Positions 1 to 11,562 of a stretch of 64,000 nt of DNA are shown here, one piece after another (the stretch's first letter is position 1; the number at the start of each line of letters is the position of its first letter). The translations under genes and the position numbers were made by a program. Source of the stretch: Isoetes taiwanensis (Eukaryota; Streptophyta; Lycopodiopsida; Isoetales; Isoetaceae); the NCBI GenBank assembly GCA_021234155.1, contig JAJEKV010000054.1, forward strand, positions 8,266,655 through 8,330,654. The letters run 5' to 3'. The notes beneath the pieces were generated by a model. The model was not told the origin of the DNA. It was given only the letters and a program-made list of their open reading frames with translations, and made no database searches.

Positions 1-88
1 GATTTTCTGAATTTGGGGCGAGCTTAAATTTAATATTTGGAATGAACGTTGTTAGGGCAGTCCCATTCTTACACGAGGGTTAGGAGGA

Positions 89-2279
89 ATGACGGACGTA
101 GAGACTGTAGACAAGAGATGGTGGGAGAGAGGCAGGGAGAAATTCGGGAACTCTGGCTTCTTTAAGTTTTCAGAAGCTTTGCTTGGTCGAAAGGAAAGCC
201 TCCCAGCTTGGTCGCAGAGTGATGTGGAGGAGTTTATGTCTTCGGATCCAGTATATGGCTCTCAGGTGTTTTCTTGTTTGGGCTTTGCTGCTGGTTTCTT
301 CTTTTTCCGTTTTACCATATCTGTGATTTTTCACGATTGTATTTGGATGTTGGAAGTTCCGTTAAGAGTAAATCTTATGAGCTATTTCTTGATCCCCGTT
401 TTAAAAGTTTTGCAAGGAGCCCGTTGATGCCTAATCATAATGCAAAGAAAAATCGTGTCACTACGAAATTTAAAAAGTTGGTTATGCTTTATGGGTTATT
501 GTTGGAAGCTTACACAAAAAAATGTTTCTTCCATACAGCTAAAGTTAATGAGGCAAGGGGCTCAAGTGTCTGCCGTGGGTGCACTAATTGGCGGACTCAC
601 TTCAGCTTTCATTTGTTACCGGTATTCTCACAGTGTGCCAGGTACGTCCTTTGCTTGGCTCAAATTAATTATGATTTTTATATCGAGGCATCCATATGTG
701 TAAGATTTTGCCTTGTCGATCAGAAGAAAATAAGTAATGGCCTTTGTGAGTTTTCTTCCACATTAGAATTGTTGTACCATTTTCAACCTGGAACTTTGAT
801 CTTTAGGCTCAGGTCTGAGGACAATATTTGCGATGACTAATAGTATAGTATTAAGGCAAGCTTTGTATATCAGGCATGTGCGTTCGAAGCAAAAAATAAA
901 GAATTTACATGAAACAAAGTGCATAGGAACTATCAGGGTAGATTGGCAGAGCAGAAACCATATGTTTTTAAGGAGCAGCAACAGGCCTTTAACCGAGTCC
1001 TTGAGGGAGAGCAATGATATTATTGAACTCATAAGTTTGGTCTTTGCTTTGACATCTTTTCTTTGTTCCTGTTTATGTTGCATAAATATGCCCTGCATTC
1101 AAAACCTCTGAATATCACCATTTGAATTGTAAGGCTTTTATGTTTTATTCCTGGCATGGTTTTCTCGAAATAACTCATCAACTGAAGTAGGAAACAGTCA
1201 ACAATAGTTCGGCCTTTTGTCCAGAATGTATACTAAGGTATAAGATTAAATGCATGCTTAAAAAGAAGTTGTATTCGTATCTTACAAGGTTGAATGCTCT
1301 GGATCAGGCCACATACAGCTGTTCAAGCATGGACAAAGCCAAATGATTTATGTTGGAATATTATTATTTGTTACAAGGTGTATGTAAAGAGACAAAAAGG
1401 ATGCACCATAAACAAGGAGACTTATGATGACATCTTCTAAGGACAAGAAAATAACTTTACTTGGAGTATGGTAACTGCAGGTTATTTTGAGACTGGAAGA
1501 CTGGTTATTTTGCATACCTTTCATCTGGTTCCTAGAGTCTTTGACACCATTATGATGTTGCATTCCTTCATCTGGTTGCTAGAATCTTTGATACCATGCA
1601 TACATGAGGTATTGCAACATGGAATTTAATACTTGATTGGGCACTCTCTGCATGAAGATGGCAGGGAGGATTGATGCTCCTCAAGACATATACAATTTGA
1701 TACCAGTCAGTAGTGAAAGGTTACTTGTATGATTATTTTACTTGAGCATTATTTGAGTCCCTTGGATGTAAAAAATGAGTGTTCAGATTGGCACTTGGAA
1801 ATAGCATGTATACTATAATTGCAGCAATGACATGATGGGTTGGTTGGAGAAGTAAACAGGTTCTCTGTTAACAAGGTACGGAGATAGTTAGAGATTTATA
1901 GTTTGCAAAGGTAATCATCCCATCTTCTGTTGTGTTTATCCTTTTGTGGCTGTCTCATTACCATTGAATTTTTGATACAAGTTAGAGCCATACATTAGCT
2001 CTATCATAACAGTCACCTTCAGCCTTACATTAGCACGTTGACAAGTCACCTCCATTTTCTTTATGATTGTAACCGATAATTGACTCTGCCTGAAATTCTT
2101 TTAATGTTTAGACTTTCTACTGTATGGCAGGTGCCTTTTTAGGCTTGGTTGGAGGGGCGGCAGTTGGCTTGGCTGTTGGCGAGGAGGCCGCTAACCATGC
2201 CTTTGGTTTATACAAGTTTGATACCATGGATGCAAATCTTAAATTCTTAGAATGGTGGGAGAAGAAAGTGGGAAACTAG
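89..2279 (+). CDS. SDH6: Succinate dehydrogenase subunit 6-like protein (three exons)
   Basis: Exons read 89-265, 539-641 and 2131-2279, with GT-AG introns and phases that join to an intact 142-residue protein ending in TAG. SDH6 is a plant-specific accessory subunit of mitochondrial complex II, the enzyme that oxidises succinate and passes electrons to ubiquinone. The sequence shows LLGRKESLPAW, then EEFMSSDPVYG, two short Gly/Ala-rich hydrophobic stretches (about residues 66-84 and 93-110) suited to inner-membrane helices, and a C-terminal FLEWWEKK. This layout and length match SDH6 as I remember it. The first ATG with a long open frame was taken as the start. The second intron is about 1.5 kb and holds no recognisable gene. 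The exon structure is certain enough to call a real gene; the family name rests on recall of the motifs. Confidence 0.75.
642..2130 (+). other. Long second intron of the SDH6-like gene
   Basis: This stretch separates exons 2 and 3 of the SDH6-like gene. It starts GTACGT and ends in a pyrimidine-rich run followed by GGCAG. I see no conserved coding sequence in it; the short open frames have no recognisable motif. A near-repeat of about 40 bp beginning TTCATCTGGTT occurs around 1519-1600. Confidence 0.6.
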
Positions 2280-3900
2280 ATCGTGTTTGTTGATAATTCC
2301 CTTCTTCTTGACTCTGATGATCTTTTGGCTGCAAAGCATCTGTCATGATATGGCAAAACTCAAAATTTCATGCATGGGACATGCACACGTTCCTTGTACA
2401 TGTTCTTGTGAATAAGATAATATTCAGTAAATGAATCATGACTGGGTGGTCTGTTTTTTTGTTTTTTTTTTCATGCTATAATTTCTCTCCTGCTGTTGAC
2501 TGAAAAGTATCATTGAATGAAGCTTGTGTACATATCTGTAGCATGTAGATTTATTGTGTTTTGGTTTGGAGAAAGCATTAAATGCTTACGAATCTCCTCC
2601 ACTTTGGAAAGTACCGTTGAAGTACCATCGGCTGGAAATTTGTTTCTCTGCAATATATGGGCATCGTATCAGACTGTAACATGACTGAAGACCAGGGTTT
2701 AGGATCTGCTTCTAGAAATTTGGCAGCTCCCTTTCCAGAACCTGCTACTGTAAATGATGGCTCTAGCCACACTTTGTGCAAACGTCAATACAGACGTTCA
2801 AATGAAAATAACATGCAAATTTTAGAAAGGACGATCCATCAGACCTTCCAATTAACATGCAAATCTTAGAAAGGACCATCTTAGAAAGGACCTGATTCAT
2901 GCATGTTCTCCAATAATTAAAGTTGTGAACTTGTACAAGAAAATAAGAATACAAATCATCACCATAATAATAATTATTTTTTATCGTCCATGGAGACTAA
3001 TTGGCCTATGAGACTTAATCAAGGAGTGTATTAGACATATTATACCACTCTTAATGTCGCAATGGTCTTTGTCATTAATCAATTTGGGTGAATGTAAGTA
3101 TTGGAACTCTTAAGTGGCAATCAATTTGGCTGAATGTAAGTATTAGAACTCTTACGGATTTGACAACATGCATGTTCAAACATAAGCAGCTCTCTCTTAA
3201 ATTTTGGACTGAAGTATAAGAATAGCTATTTATGTTTCCAATAGATCTCCTACTAAATCCTTGTAGACACAAACACCTTTTGAAGTGCTATATGGTCATA
3301 AAAATACGCAGTGCTGCAGAAGGTACCAAAAAGTCGTATGTCCATCTTTTTGGGTTGCCCCTAGGGGGGCAAGCCCTTGTCGATGTGGGTTTATGGCATA
3401 TTCCAGGTATATGTTAGTATATGCCAGGAATATGCCAATGACTGCTCCAAACTTGCTATAAGCTGTAAACTGGCAGTGGCCGCTGTTCTTGGGCAGCCAT
3501 TTAGAAACCGGTTCGGTGCTTAGCGACGGATTGGCTAATCGTGTTGGTCCCTTGAAGGTCCATTGTCATGATTGGGCTATGTAGCTATTAGATTGTTGTG
3601 ATTGTTTGTTGAAGTATTGCAGATGCTAATATTGCATTTTATAGGCATGGCGTATGTTTGCCGTGCAACATGGATGCTCTGGCCACAATGAATATGTTCA
3701 TTCCGACATTTCTCAGGTTGCAGTGACCCCCCTTCTCCTTCTGTGGCCTCCATAGATCGGTCAGGCCTTTTTCAAGTTCCAGATATATATTTTCAACGAG
3801 CTAAATAAAGATCCGGCTGCTATGGCAGCAAGCTTGGAATTCTGAGGAGGATGCTGAGTCGGGGCAATTACACCCCTTTTTCTGGCCCCTGGCAAGGTTT
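2280..3900. other. Intergenic stretch, no gene seen
   Basis: This follows the SDH6-like stop codon. It contains T-runs (about 2455-2471), short direct repeats such as the pair near 2815-2895 (ACATGCAAATTTTAGAAAGGA-like) and a doubled phrase around 3080-3150 (GGTGAATGTAAGTATTGGAA-like). Short AT-rich open frames here show no domain or codon pattern I recognise. Confidence 0.5.
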
Positions 3901-4294
3901 CGTCTTCCGTCGTGGATTTTCAGAGAATATGGGGTTCTTCGTCTGAGTAAGAGCATATGGATTGCGGGGATGCTTGTAAGAAATACACAGAAGACCTGTT
4001 GAAAAGTTGGCCTTCGAATTGCTGGAACTTTTGGCTCAAAGCCTGGAATTGCCATCAAAATCTTTCTGTGAGTTTTTTGTGAATCATTCCACCAGGGTGC
4101 GCCTGAATTACTATCCTAAATGCCCGTCGCCTGATCTGGTGCTCGGAGTAAGTAGGCATAAGGATGGATGTGCACTAACAGTATTAGGACAGGACCAAGT
4201 TGGGGGTCTTCAAGTTAGAAGATGGGATGGAGAATGGATCCCTGTGAAGCCACGCCCTGGTGCATTTGCTGTAAATGTTGGAGACTTGATTCAG
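3900..4294 (+). pseudogene. 2-oxoglutarate/Fe(II)-dependent dioxygenase, broken internal exon
   Basis: Translation gives FREY, then MDCGDACKKYTEDLL, a one-base frame change near 4001-4008, then LAFELLELLAQSLEL and RLNYYPKCPSPDLVLGVSRHKDG, ending NVGDLIQ before a GTATGA donor. This is the central part of a plant DOXC-class dioxygenase (the group with flavonoid, gibberellin and jasmonate oxidases). HKD supplies the first two iron ligands (H-x-D). The upstream part has further stops and frame changes. The last exon, which should hold the second iron histidine and the R-x-S that binds 2-oxoglutarate, was not found downstream. The fragment therefore cannot make a working enzyme. The substrate cannot be guessed. 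Confidence 0.75.
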
Positions 4295-4959
4295 GTATGA
4301 TCACAACATGTGGAAGATCATCAAAGTTACTTCTTAGCCTGAATATTACTTTGCTTTAGCTAAGAAGATCTCTCAAATGTATCAACAAAGTTTACTAGAT
4401 ATCAATGTCGAAACTAATATGGCCAGATCGCCTCTGTTATGAATAAATATGATGAGAAATTTTAATGGGGGTGCTTTAAGCGGCACCACCAACAAGCTGG
4501 AAACCCAAAAATTAGCTAAAATAAATAAACACTCAAAAATCCAGAAATTTCAATGCTCTGGCGATTTACGGCTAGATAGCCGCATGAAGAGAGGAGGAAA
4601 TATGTGCCCTGTACAGGATTTTTGCCGGATTTGATCTCCCCTGTTTTTGCTAAGGTCTCCCTTATTTTCGTTGCTAAGCTCTCCAATGTTGGCTATGGCA
4701 CCTCAAATGTTTTGCAGGTTCTGATTATGGCGATTGGAGAGCATTCAAGTTCTAGCAACCCAGGCTTCCGGATGGGGATAGGGATAGATATTGAGACATA
4801 GGGAGCAGGTTGTAGGGAGCGGGACGAGATGCACATGGCTAGCGATGATGCCCTTAGAACCTCACTTTGATATCAAGATGAAGTAAATCTTGCTGTATGA
4901 ATGCATTCAGAGCCCACAACTCCTACTTCAGTCAGAAGTTTTTCTTCAATCTTTGGCTA

Positions 4960-5300
4960 TAGCGGCAGTCAGCCCATGGCAGAAAACAAAGGATTCCGGT
5001 TGAATTAATCTATTTTTCTTTTCCTTGGAGTTCCTTAGATTCTGGAAATATTGCCGGTGATAGATCAAACTGAGCAAACAAACGGGTTTACTGCTTCAAT
5101 CAAAATAATCACTTTGATGAAGTCCTGCTATATATCAGACTTTTTTAATCTTGTGAATCGCGTGCAATCCTGTGCTTGGTGCACAAACAGAAAGCCGAAC
5201 TGCTGGCTTGATCCTTTGCCGGCAATATTTCCAGAATCTATAGCGGATTCTGCATGGGCTAACATGAATCGCCATGGGCTGACCAGAATCGCGATTCTGG
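4960..5300. repeat. Foldback/MITE-like inverted repeats
   Basis: A perfect 22-bp inverted repeat pairs 5036-5057 with 5219-5240 (core TCTGGAAATATTGCCGG). An outer pair, GTCAGCCCATGGC near 4965-4980 and its complement near 5271-5284, encloses it. A separate perfect 18-bp palindrome, CCAGAATCGCGATTCTGG, sits at 5283-5300. Nested inverted repeats with no coding content fit a small foldback or MITE insertion. No clear target duplication was found. Confidence 0.5.
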
Positions 5301-5768
5301 CTCGTTTGTCTGCTATGGTCGATGTGACTCTTTTGTCGCCTTTTGTTCTAGCTTTCCACTCTTTAATGCTTGCCTAGGTGCCTACGTGTGGCAAAGTCCT
5401 AGGCGCTTCACAGTTTTTCCGGTCCAAAAATTGATTTTTCGGTTCCCATGTCCAAAAATTGATTTTCCGGTTCCCAAAAAATATAGCAGGATATATGGCC
5501 GATCAAAAAAAGGCCGTATAAGGATTTAGCCGACTCATATTTATATGTGTAGGATTTTTTCCGGTTAAAAAAAAAGTTATAGGATTTTTTTTATAAGGGT
5601 AGCTAGTATATATTTTCTTTATGGCTTATATTCCTACCTTAAGCTACCTGTACCTCTAATAATTTCTAATAATTAGTATTGCTTGCTAGCTTAGCTACCT
5701 CTAATAATTATTGAGTTAATAATGGTAACGAAAAGGCCAATTAAAAAAAAAAAAAAAAAGAAGGAATT

Positions 5769-6113
5769 GTGGACAGTTCTGCATTTATGGAGGAGTTCCA
5801 AAGGTGGAAGATTCTTGCTTGTGAAGAGTGGAGAGGTCGCACTTTCCTTGACATGTGGAGTATTGTAAGTGCTCATTCAAATTGGGTAGAGAAATTTCCA
5901 AACCTGTTACGAGTTGCTTTTATTGGCATGGTGCAATGTTGTAGCATCGCGAGTTGTGGCGTGGTTTTTGAGAATTAACTTCATGAAGAATAAGTTTAGG
6001 AACCAGCTCAACACGGACACTCTTAATGCACTTGTTCGCATCTCATTGGAGGGACCTAGTATGGAAGACTTTAACTTTCTTTGCAGCTAGACTACTCATT
6101 GGCGAAATCTTTC
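5769..6113 (+). pseudogene. hAT-family transposase, C-terminal dimerisation fragment
   Basis: The first part reads KFPNLLRVAFIGMVQCCSIASC. After a frame change it continues as NKFRNQLNTDTLNALVRISLEGP and EDFNFLCS. This matches the conserved C-terminal block of hAT transposases and related BED zinc-finger proteins, in which the IASCER-type motif is followed by NRL.T.TLN.L.RI. Here the Glu-Arg after SC is lost and the frame is broken near 5960, so it is a relic. The A-run at 5739-5758 just upstream lies outside it. Nothing of the N-terminal zinc finger or catalytic core is visible. Confidence 0.65.
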
Positions 6114-6129
6114 GCCAATTCTGAGGCAC

Positions 6130-7140
6130 ATTTTTACAGGATTATGACTTGTTTATGTTAATTTTGTTGCAATTTAATAGGAAAATCAACTGTTCTTTGT
6201 AGGCTATAAATTTGTTTTAATATCCTTTTATTTTTGAGATTTGAAGGAAATTTTCCGAACCAAAATTTTATTACTAGGATAAATCCCATTCAAATTTGTA
6301 GATGCCTGTTCATCCCACGCCTAGTAGGAAATTTTCCTGTTCGTTTAAAATACTTTGCCATACACTGCTAGGTGCTTTAGATCCTTTCTGGCTATGGATT
6401 GATCCATAAGGGCCATTATGGTTACTTTTCACCCTAGCTAATTCTGCTGGATCCTTAGCTAACTCACATTGACATATATAAAAGGCAAAGGAGAAAGTCT
6501 TTATAGATACCTGCCAAAGGAGAATTGTATTTCACACATCTTAATATGGTGATTTTGTGGCCTAACGAAGCTAGTTTTTCATATAGTTGCAATAACGGAA
6601 GTGCGTGAGAAGGAGTCTAGTTGAAAAATTGCTATTATATGGATTGTTTGTGATGCCATTCTTGCTCTGTAACTCAGCCAGGTCTCGACAATTTTAGGTC
6701 CCAACGATTGGGTCTAGAACAGTGATTGAGCTTAAGGTAAACAGGCCGCAGCCAGAGGATAATCCATATTTTCCATGTTCAAGCCGGATTCAAGCCCATA
6801 TCATTACTTCCCACAGATTCGACTGTAACAAGAGCCGCTCAAAAATCTCGCAGGCAATGTATTGGATTCGGTTGTGCTGTAGATTGAGTAGTTGGGCAAG
6901 AACATGCCAGATTCGTATTGCTTAGGAGTAGGATTTTTTGCCTCAATCCCCTGGTATCAAATCCAGCCTAAAATCGCAACAAAAACGTTTTCAGAATTGC
7001 TAAACATGGCTTGACTCAGATGAATCTGGCAACACATATAGGGCTTGAATCAGATGCAGCTCAAGCATAAAAATGCCTTAGCTATTATACCGGGGCTCGC
7101 CCATTTATTAGACGTGAGGGGGATTTAAGTAATTGTTCTT
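6130..7140. other. Non-coding stretch, no feature recognised
   Basis: This is AT-rich DNA with no convincing open frame, domain or repeat structure. One phrase (GCTAACTCACATT.ACATATATAAAAG) near 6460-6485 recurs near 10769-10796, on the far side of the LINE, so part of this sequence is repeated locally. Confidence 0.4.
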
Positions 7141-7149
7141 CCCATAGTG

Positions 7150-7352
7150 TGAGAGAGAGAGAGAAGGAAGGAAGGAAGGAAGGTGTATTTTTACGTCGTA
7201 GCACTAGCCAGCATCCCTTAGGACATACGACGGCACATGGCATGTTCTTGCAATCATCCTTCAAGGAGCACCGCCCCCTACAAGGATACCAGGGGCCAAA
7301 GGTCCTAAGATGCCAAGATCCTAGTGAGGTTCGGACACGAGACCTCAATGTG
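7150..7352. repeat. GA/GGAA microsatellite and a short repeat-like segment beside the LINE
   Basis: A (GA)n run at about 7150-7164 passes into GGAA repeats. After it comes about 160 bp ending in GTTCGGACACGAGACCTC, a phrase that resembles the B-box-like segments found in many plant retroelements. It then meets the CTAGAGAGAGAGA site that flanks the LINE. It may be an older element or simple repeat into which the LINE inserted. Confidence 0.35.
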
Positions 7353-7426
7353 CTAGAGAGAGAGAAGTGAAGTGAAGTGTATTAAGTCTTTGGGAGGCCT
7401 CAAAGGCCTAAAAGACAACCAAAATT

Positions 7427-8362
7427 TTACATAATATCATAAAAGAGTAGATGAGTTTCAGAGTCCTCATCTAACTCATCGCTCTCAATCAACATATCTT
7501 CATCATCTAAGATACTATTTAATCTTCTCAAACAATTCTCTCTACATCTCAGTAATTCTAATAAATATTCCCCAACCTTATCTCCTTCCATATTGAAGAA
7601 GGTCTGAAGATCTTCGGCGTGAACTCCATGTCGTGCCCTCAAAGAATGATATGCACTACAACGAAGCAATGTGTGATCTTCATCTTCTATTTGTTCTTCT
7701 CCACAAATCTTGCAATATCTCTCTGCCCTAGGAACAATACGCCCCCATCTCCCAGTTTCCACCCCCAGATGATGTGAACTTAGACGAATCCTCCCTATTG
7801 CATGTCTTTTCTTTATGGAGATATTTTTCTGTAGATATTTTGCCATTTCCAAGCCAGGGTTCATATTTTGCCTGTACATAATCATCTTTGTTTTAGGTTG
7901 AGACCACACCTTCTTATAAACCTTATCAAAAATCCATTGTCTCAGGTTATCCTTTATGAGAAGGGCATCCTGCCATTCTATATCCCATTTCTTTAATTAC
8001 TTAATCACATCCTGAAACCATCCTTTATCCTTACTACCCAAAAGAGCCCTATGAGGAAGTCGTGTGTTATCCATGGCTGACACCTTTTTCAAGTATCTAA
8101 TGCATCTGACCAATGCTTCTCCTTCTAAAGGCATAAGCCCACATTCCGTCAACATCATCTGATAAGGGGTTTGAGCTTTTACACCTAATTCAAGGCGTAT
8201 GAACTTCTTCAAAATCTGCTCCAAATCATCCCATAATCCCTGTGGAAGGCTGGGTCCCCATATTTCACTCCCATATAGTGCTACACTCTGAACAAGTGAC
8301 ACAAAATGTTTCTGTTTGAGCGACCAAGACCATAAATGAGCTTCCCTGCACAAACTTTGCAT
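7427..8362 (-). pseudogene. LINE ORF2 C-terminal region with zinc knuckle
   Basis: The frame at 8362-7997 gives SLVQSVALYGSEIWGPSLP and TPYQMMLTECGLMPLE, the thumb/connection region that follows RT in plant LINEs. After a stop near 7996, the frame at 7909-7427 gives RIRLSSHHLGVETGRW and CKICGEEQIEDEDHTLLRC, a Cys-x2-Cys...His-x4-Cys knuckle typical of the ORF2 C-terminus and thought to bind nucleic acid. The same knuckle occurs in the plus-strand LINE at 24102, so the two are related. The 3' UTR follows and ends in the ACTTC tail near 7365. Confidence 0.75.
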
Positions 8363-8442
8363 AGCATAAAGAGCCCTATGGCTTCCATCAATTCTCTGTT
8401 GGATACATGTATTCCATCTATGGTTTCTGTGAAAAATCAGCC

Positions 8443-9914
8443 CTAAATACTTATATGGCTTTTCTTTGTATTGAAATGAGCCCTCCTGTTTAAGCGACCT
8501 ACTATCATGATACTTGTCTTCTCAAGGTTCACCTGCATTCCTGTAGCATCACAAAAGTTGGCTAATCCATCCAAATGTTTCTGCATGGAGCCTGGTGATC
8601 GAGCAAAAATGACCACGTCATCGGCATACATCAATAGTTGTACTACATAACCATGAATATCCGTCCCTTCTGGACAACTGTTATGTAGCCAGCTCTCAAG
8701 ACTATCAATAAATAATCCAAACAGAGTAGGTGACATTGGGCAGCCTTGCTTGACCCCAATGTTACTATCAATATATTCCGGATTTTCTAAAGAAAGAGGA
8801 AAGGAGAGCTGTATTAGTACCTTTTCATATAACACTTGCACTGATGCTCGTAATTGCTCCGGAACTCCCAACTTCTCTAGTCTCTCCCATAGCTGAGATC
8901 TAGGCACTTTATCGAAGGCTTTTCTGAAATCCACAAAGGCTACATAGACAGGTTTCTTGGTCCCCTTCATTGAGTCAAATATAGATTTGAGCATCAGGAG
9001 ATGATCTATCGTGGATCTGCCAGCTCTAAAACCTGCGTGTTTCAGATCTTTTGTGATTAATCTCTGCCCATGTACTGATTTTCTTCTCCAGAATGGATGC
9101 CAGCAACTTTGTTAACAATCCACTTACCAATATTGTTCTATAATTATTAATATCACCCACAACACCTCTCTTATATACAGGTATCACCCGGTTAACCTGC
9201 CACTCCAGTGGCATTCCCTGCGCAACTGCTTTTGTGAACAGATCAGCAATGATTGGATGGAGTTTTGGCCCTGCCCATTTCAGATGCTCTGCACAAAGGC
9301 CTTGAATATCCTTGGCCTTACCATTTGCAAGTCGTGATATGCCATCAGCCACTTCTTCTGCTGAAATTAACAAATTTAAGCGATTATGCTGAATAGAGCT
9401 AAGGGTCCCGTCTGAATGATGATAAAGATTGTGCACATGCTTCCAAAGCACATCCAAATCTAGAGGGAACTCCTGTTTTCTGTTTTTGCGTAGTGTGTTC
9501 CAGAAGTTTTTAGGAGTTTTTAGGATCAGATAGGTAGCTATTGTATAGAAACTCTTGCTTATAATAAATGAATCGCCCTTTCTTTTGCCTGAGTATCTTC
9601 CTGTAAGCTTTTCTATACTGTTCTTTAGCCACCCCATAACTACTCCTCCATTTAGATTTTGCTTCTTTACAAGCAGAATCATACCATGAATTACATGGTA
9701 GCCCTTTCATACTTCGTTTGGAGGTAAAAACCTCTGTAGCGGAACCTGATAGCAGGTCACATAATTGCTTGCTAGCCATTGACAAGTCTGTATCCCATTG
9801 AATGGTTTGCAGATCTTGCTCCAGCTTAGCCTGATAGCATTCTTTCAAACTAGGCCTGAGATAATATTTGGGCTGCGTGATATTCTTGCATGTACTCTGG
9901 TGCATTGGCAGCAA
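8443..9914 (-). pseudogene. LINE ORF2 reverse transcriptase domain, frameshifted
   Basis: Three minus-strand frames carry successive pieces. The first holds CNSWYDSACKEAK. The second holds RLANGKAKDIQGLCAEHLKWAG, PVYKRGVVGDINNYRTI and LVSGLLTKLLASILEKK. The third holds YVAFVDFRKAFDKVP, GVKQGCPMSPTLFGLFIDSLESWL and LLMYADDVVIFARS. These are the plant L1-type reverse transcriptase motifs in order, and the catalytic YADD is intact. Frame changes lie near 9510-9680 and near 9000-9026, where the segment coding QAGFR is disrupted (LKHAGFRAG is in another frame). The RNA-copying activity is therefore lost in this copy. Confidence 0.85.
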
Positions 9915-10585
9915 TGGTTAGCTTCAATGGACAATGGTCTGACTCCAGCTGTTCTTCTCCTATCTGAAAATCTATTACATGGTGTAACGTATGATCTGCT
10001 ATTATAACATAATCAACAATGCTTCTGGATCTACAGGTGGTTCTTTCCGTCCCTGGATATCTGGCCAAACCATTACATATAATCATGTTAGTACTGCAAC
10101 ATAATGTTAACAAAAACCGACCTGTTTTAGTAATGATGTGATCTTGTGAATGTCTACTCCAACCATTTGCCGCTAATTCAGCATTGTCCATTTGTTCTAA
10201 CCAAAGCGGATCATGCATGTCTATATAAACTGCTGCCTGTTTTTCACCTGTTTGGCCATTGAAGTCTCCAACTAAAATTACTTCTCCCTTATTTTGAAAA
10301 TCCATAATGTCTTGTTCAATCCCAAAGAAAGGATCGTCCTGTGAAGCTTCGGTTTCATTATATATTTTTTGATGTCTCGGTGCAAAGTAACAAATGGCCA
10401 TGTAATATACTGCTTTTGAACCATTTATCTCCAACCACATATATTGGCCGTTTTTATCACGTTTAATTCCTGTCACAACTTCCCTATATCTTGTTCTTAC
10501 ATAACATGCCAGTCCACCATTACCATTATCTGTTGTTCCAAATCTGTTACTTCTGACTGAATAAATTAAATCAAGCTCGGGTATA
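9850..10585 (-). pseudogene. LINE ORF2 endonuclease (APE-type), N-terminally truncated
   Basis: The minus strand reads LIYSVRSNRFGTTDNGNGGLACYVRTRY, later VILVGDFNGQTG, SIVDYVI and SDHCPLKLTI. These are the middle and last motifs of the apurinic-like endonuclease that nicks target DNA for LINE insertion (GDFN, S.VDY, SDH). The opening WNC.G and E motifs are missing because the copy is cut off at the GA-repeat junction. The apparent Ser-Leu repeat upstream in the same frame is only the translated (CT)n and is not protein sequence. It overlaps the frame of the next ORF2 segment, so a frame change lies near 9850-9914. Confidence 0.8.
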
Positions 10586-10586
10586 C

Positions 10587-10587
<1 letters not shown>

Positions 10588-10667
<80 letters not shown>
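10588..10667. repeat. (AG)n microsatellite
   Basis: About 80 bp of uninterrupted AG dinucleotides lies immediately outside the truncated 5' end of the minus-strand LINE. The matching short GA run lies at the other end, near 7353-7365. Confidence 0.95.
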
Positions 10668-10668
<1 letters not shown>

Positions 10669-10977
10669 AGACTCCTGGCAATTCGCAGCCAATTATAAGT
10701 GCAATTATAATGTGTGATAGCATATTAGGCTGCTATTGCTGGATGACCTAATGCAACAGAATATATAGCTAACTCACATTTACATATATAAAAGACATTG
10801 GACATGCATAACAAACTCATACATAAAACTATATTCGTCATTAATATATATTTTTGCATTGCTTTCAATATGGAGGTTAGAGTTCTCCAAGTTAGACACA
10901 TTTAGTTCAATTTCACAGGTCCATACCTGAGTTCCTTTCGACTTAATACAAACCCTCCTTTGTCACGAGTAGAGCAA

Positions 10978-11023
10978 AAGAAATGTTCGCAACGCCCTTG
11001 GTCGCCGCGATAAATTTCTTGTA
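10978..11023. mobile_element. CACTA-like terminal sequence (right-end orientation)
   Basis: The complement of this stretch reads TACAAGAAATTTATCGCGG, the same as the forward sequence at 11563. CACTA transposons and their MITEs begin CACTACAAGAAA and often carry a GC-rich subterminal hairpin. The orientation implies an element extending to the left. No partner end or 3-bp target duplication was identified. Confidence 0.4.
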
Positions 11024-11054
11024 TACTTTAAACATATTGAGTACTTTGCACATG

Positions 11055-11255
11055 CTTACCTTATGAATGTATTTTGCTATATATTAACTCATATGGATTT
11101 CATTTTGCTATATGTTAAAACCCACCCTTTAAACATGCTCATCTTATGAGCGCATTTTGCTATACGTTAAAAATAAACTAATGAAAACCTACTCATCCTA
11201 CGAGTGCATTTTGCTATATGTTAAAAATAAACTAGTGAATTTTGCTATATGCTGA
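11055..11255 (+). repeat. Short tandem repeat built on ATTTTGCTATATGTTAAAA
   Basis: Five imperfect copies of ATTTTGCTATAYRTTAA occur at irregular spacing (about 45-75 bp). Most are accompanied by phrases like CTCATCYTAYGAGYGCATTTTG. There is no coding potential. Its position beside CACTA-like ends suggests a subterminal repeat array. Confidence 0.6.
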
Positions 11256-11363
11256 AGAATAATAGAGATGATTTTATCCTACCACATGAGAATATTCTTA
11301 GAAATATTCTTTCATAAAACCCTCTAAGCCATCTTCAAAAAAACCATCCAAATAAATTTTCCA

Positions 11364-11450
11364 TCAATGAGCGACTTTGAAAAGGAAGGTCTAATGGTTA
11401 AGATTCCCCATCAATGAGCGACTTTAAAAAGGAAGGTCTAATGGTTTTCT
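11364..11450 (+). repeat. 47-bp tandem duplication
   Basis: The phrase ATCAATGAGCGACTTTGAAA with its continuation AAGGAAGGTCTAATGGTT occurs at about 11363-11399 and again at 11410-11446 with one base change. The open frame through the second copy shows no recognisable motif. Confidence 0.7.
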
Positions 11451-11562
11451 TCCAGGTTAATGGCGATCAAAGACGATCGATCGTGAGAAGGGAAGGATTA
11501 TTATGGTACAAGCAATGGGGAGTGGTCCATAGTGAAAGAGTTATACAAATGTATTATATTAT

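Larger units (their letters stand above)
7353..10597 (-). mobile_element. 5'-truncated L1-type LINE with possible target-site duplication
   Basis: On the minus strand the element runs from an endonuclease fragment through reverse transcriptase to a C-terminal zinc knuckle and a tail of repeated ACTTC (GAAGT three times on the plus strand at 7365-7379). Near the tail the plus strand reads CTAGAGAGAGAGA (from 7353). Next to the 5' end it reads CTAGAGAGAGAGAG (from 10586), followed by a long (AG)n. This fits a target duplication in a GA-rich site. The endonuclease begins abruptly at about residue 40 of the domain, so the copy is 5'-truncated. Several frame changes make it inactive. Confidence 0.75.

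Noticed and set aside
10590..10692. Ser-Leu repeat at the start of a LINE frame
   Set aside because: It is translated (CT)n next to the truncated LINE end, with no start codon context or homologous protein segment.
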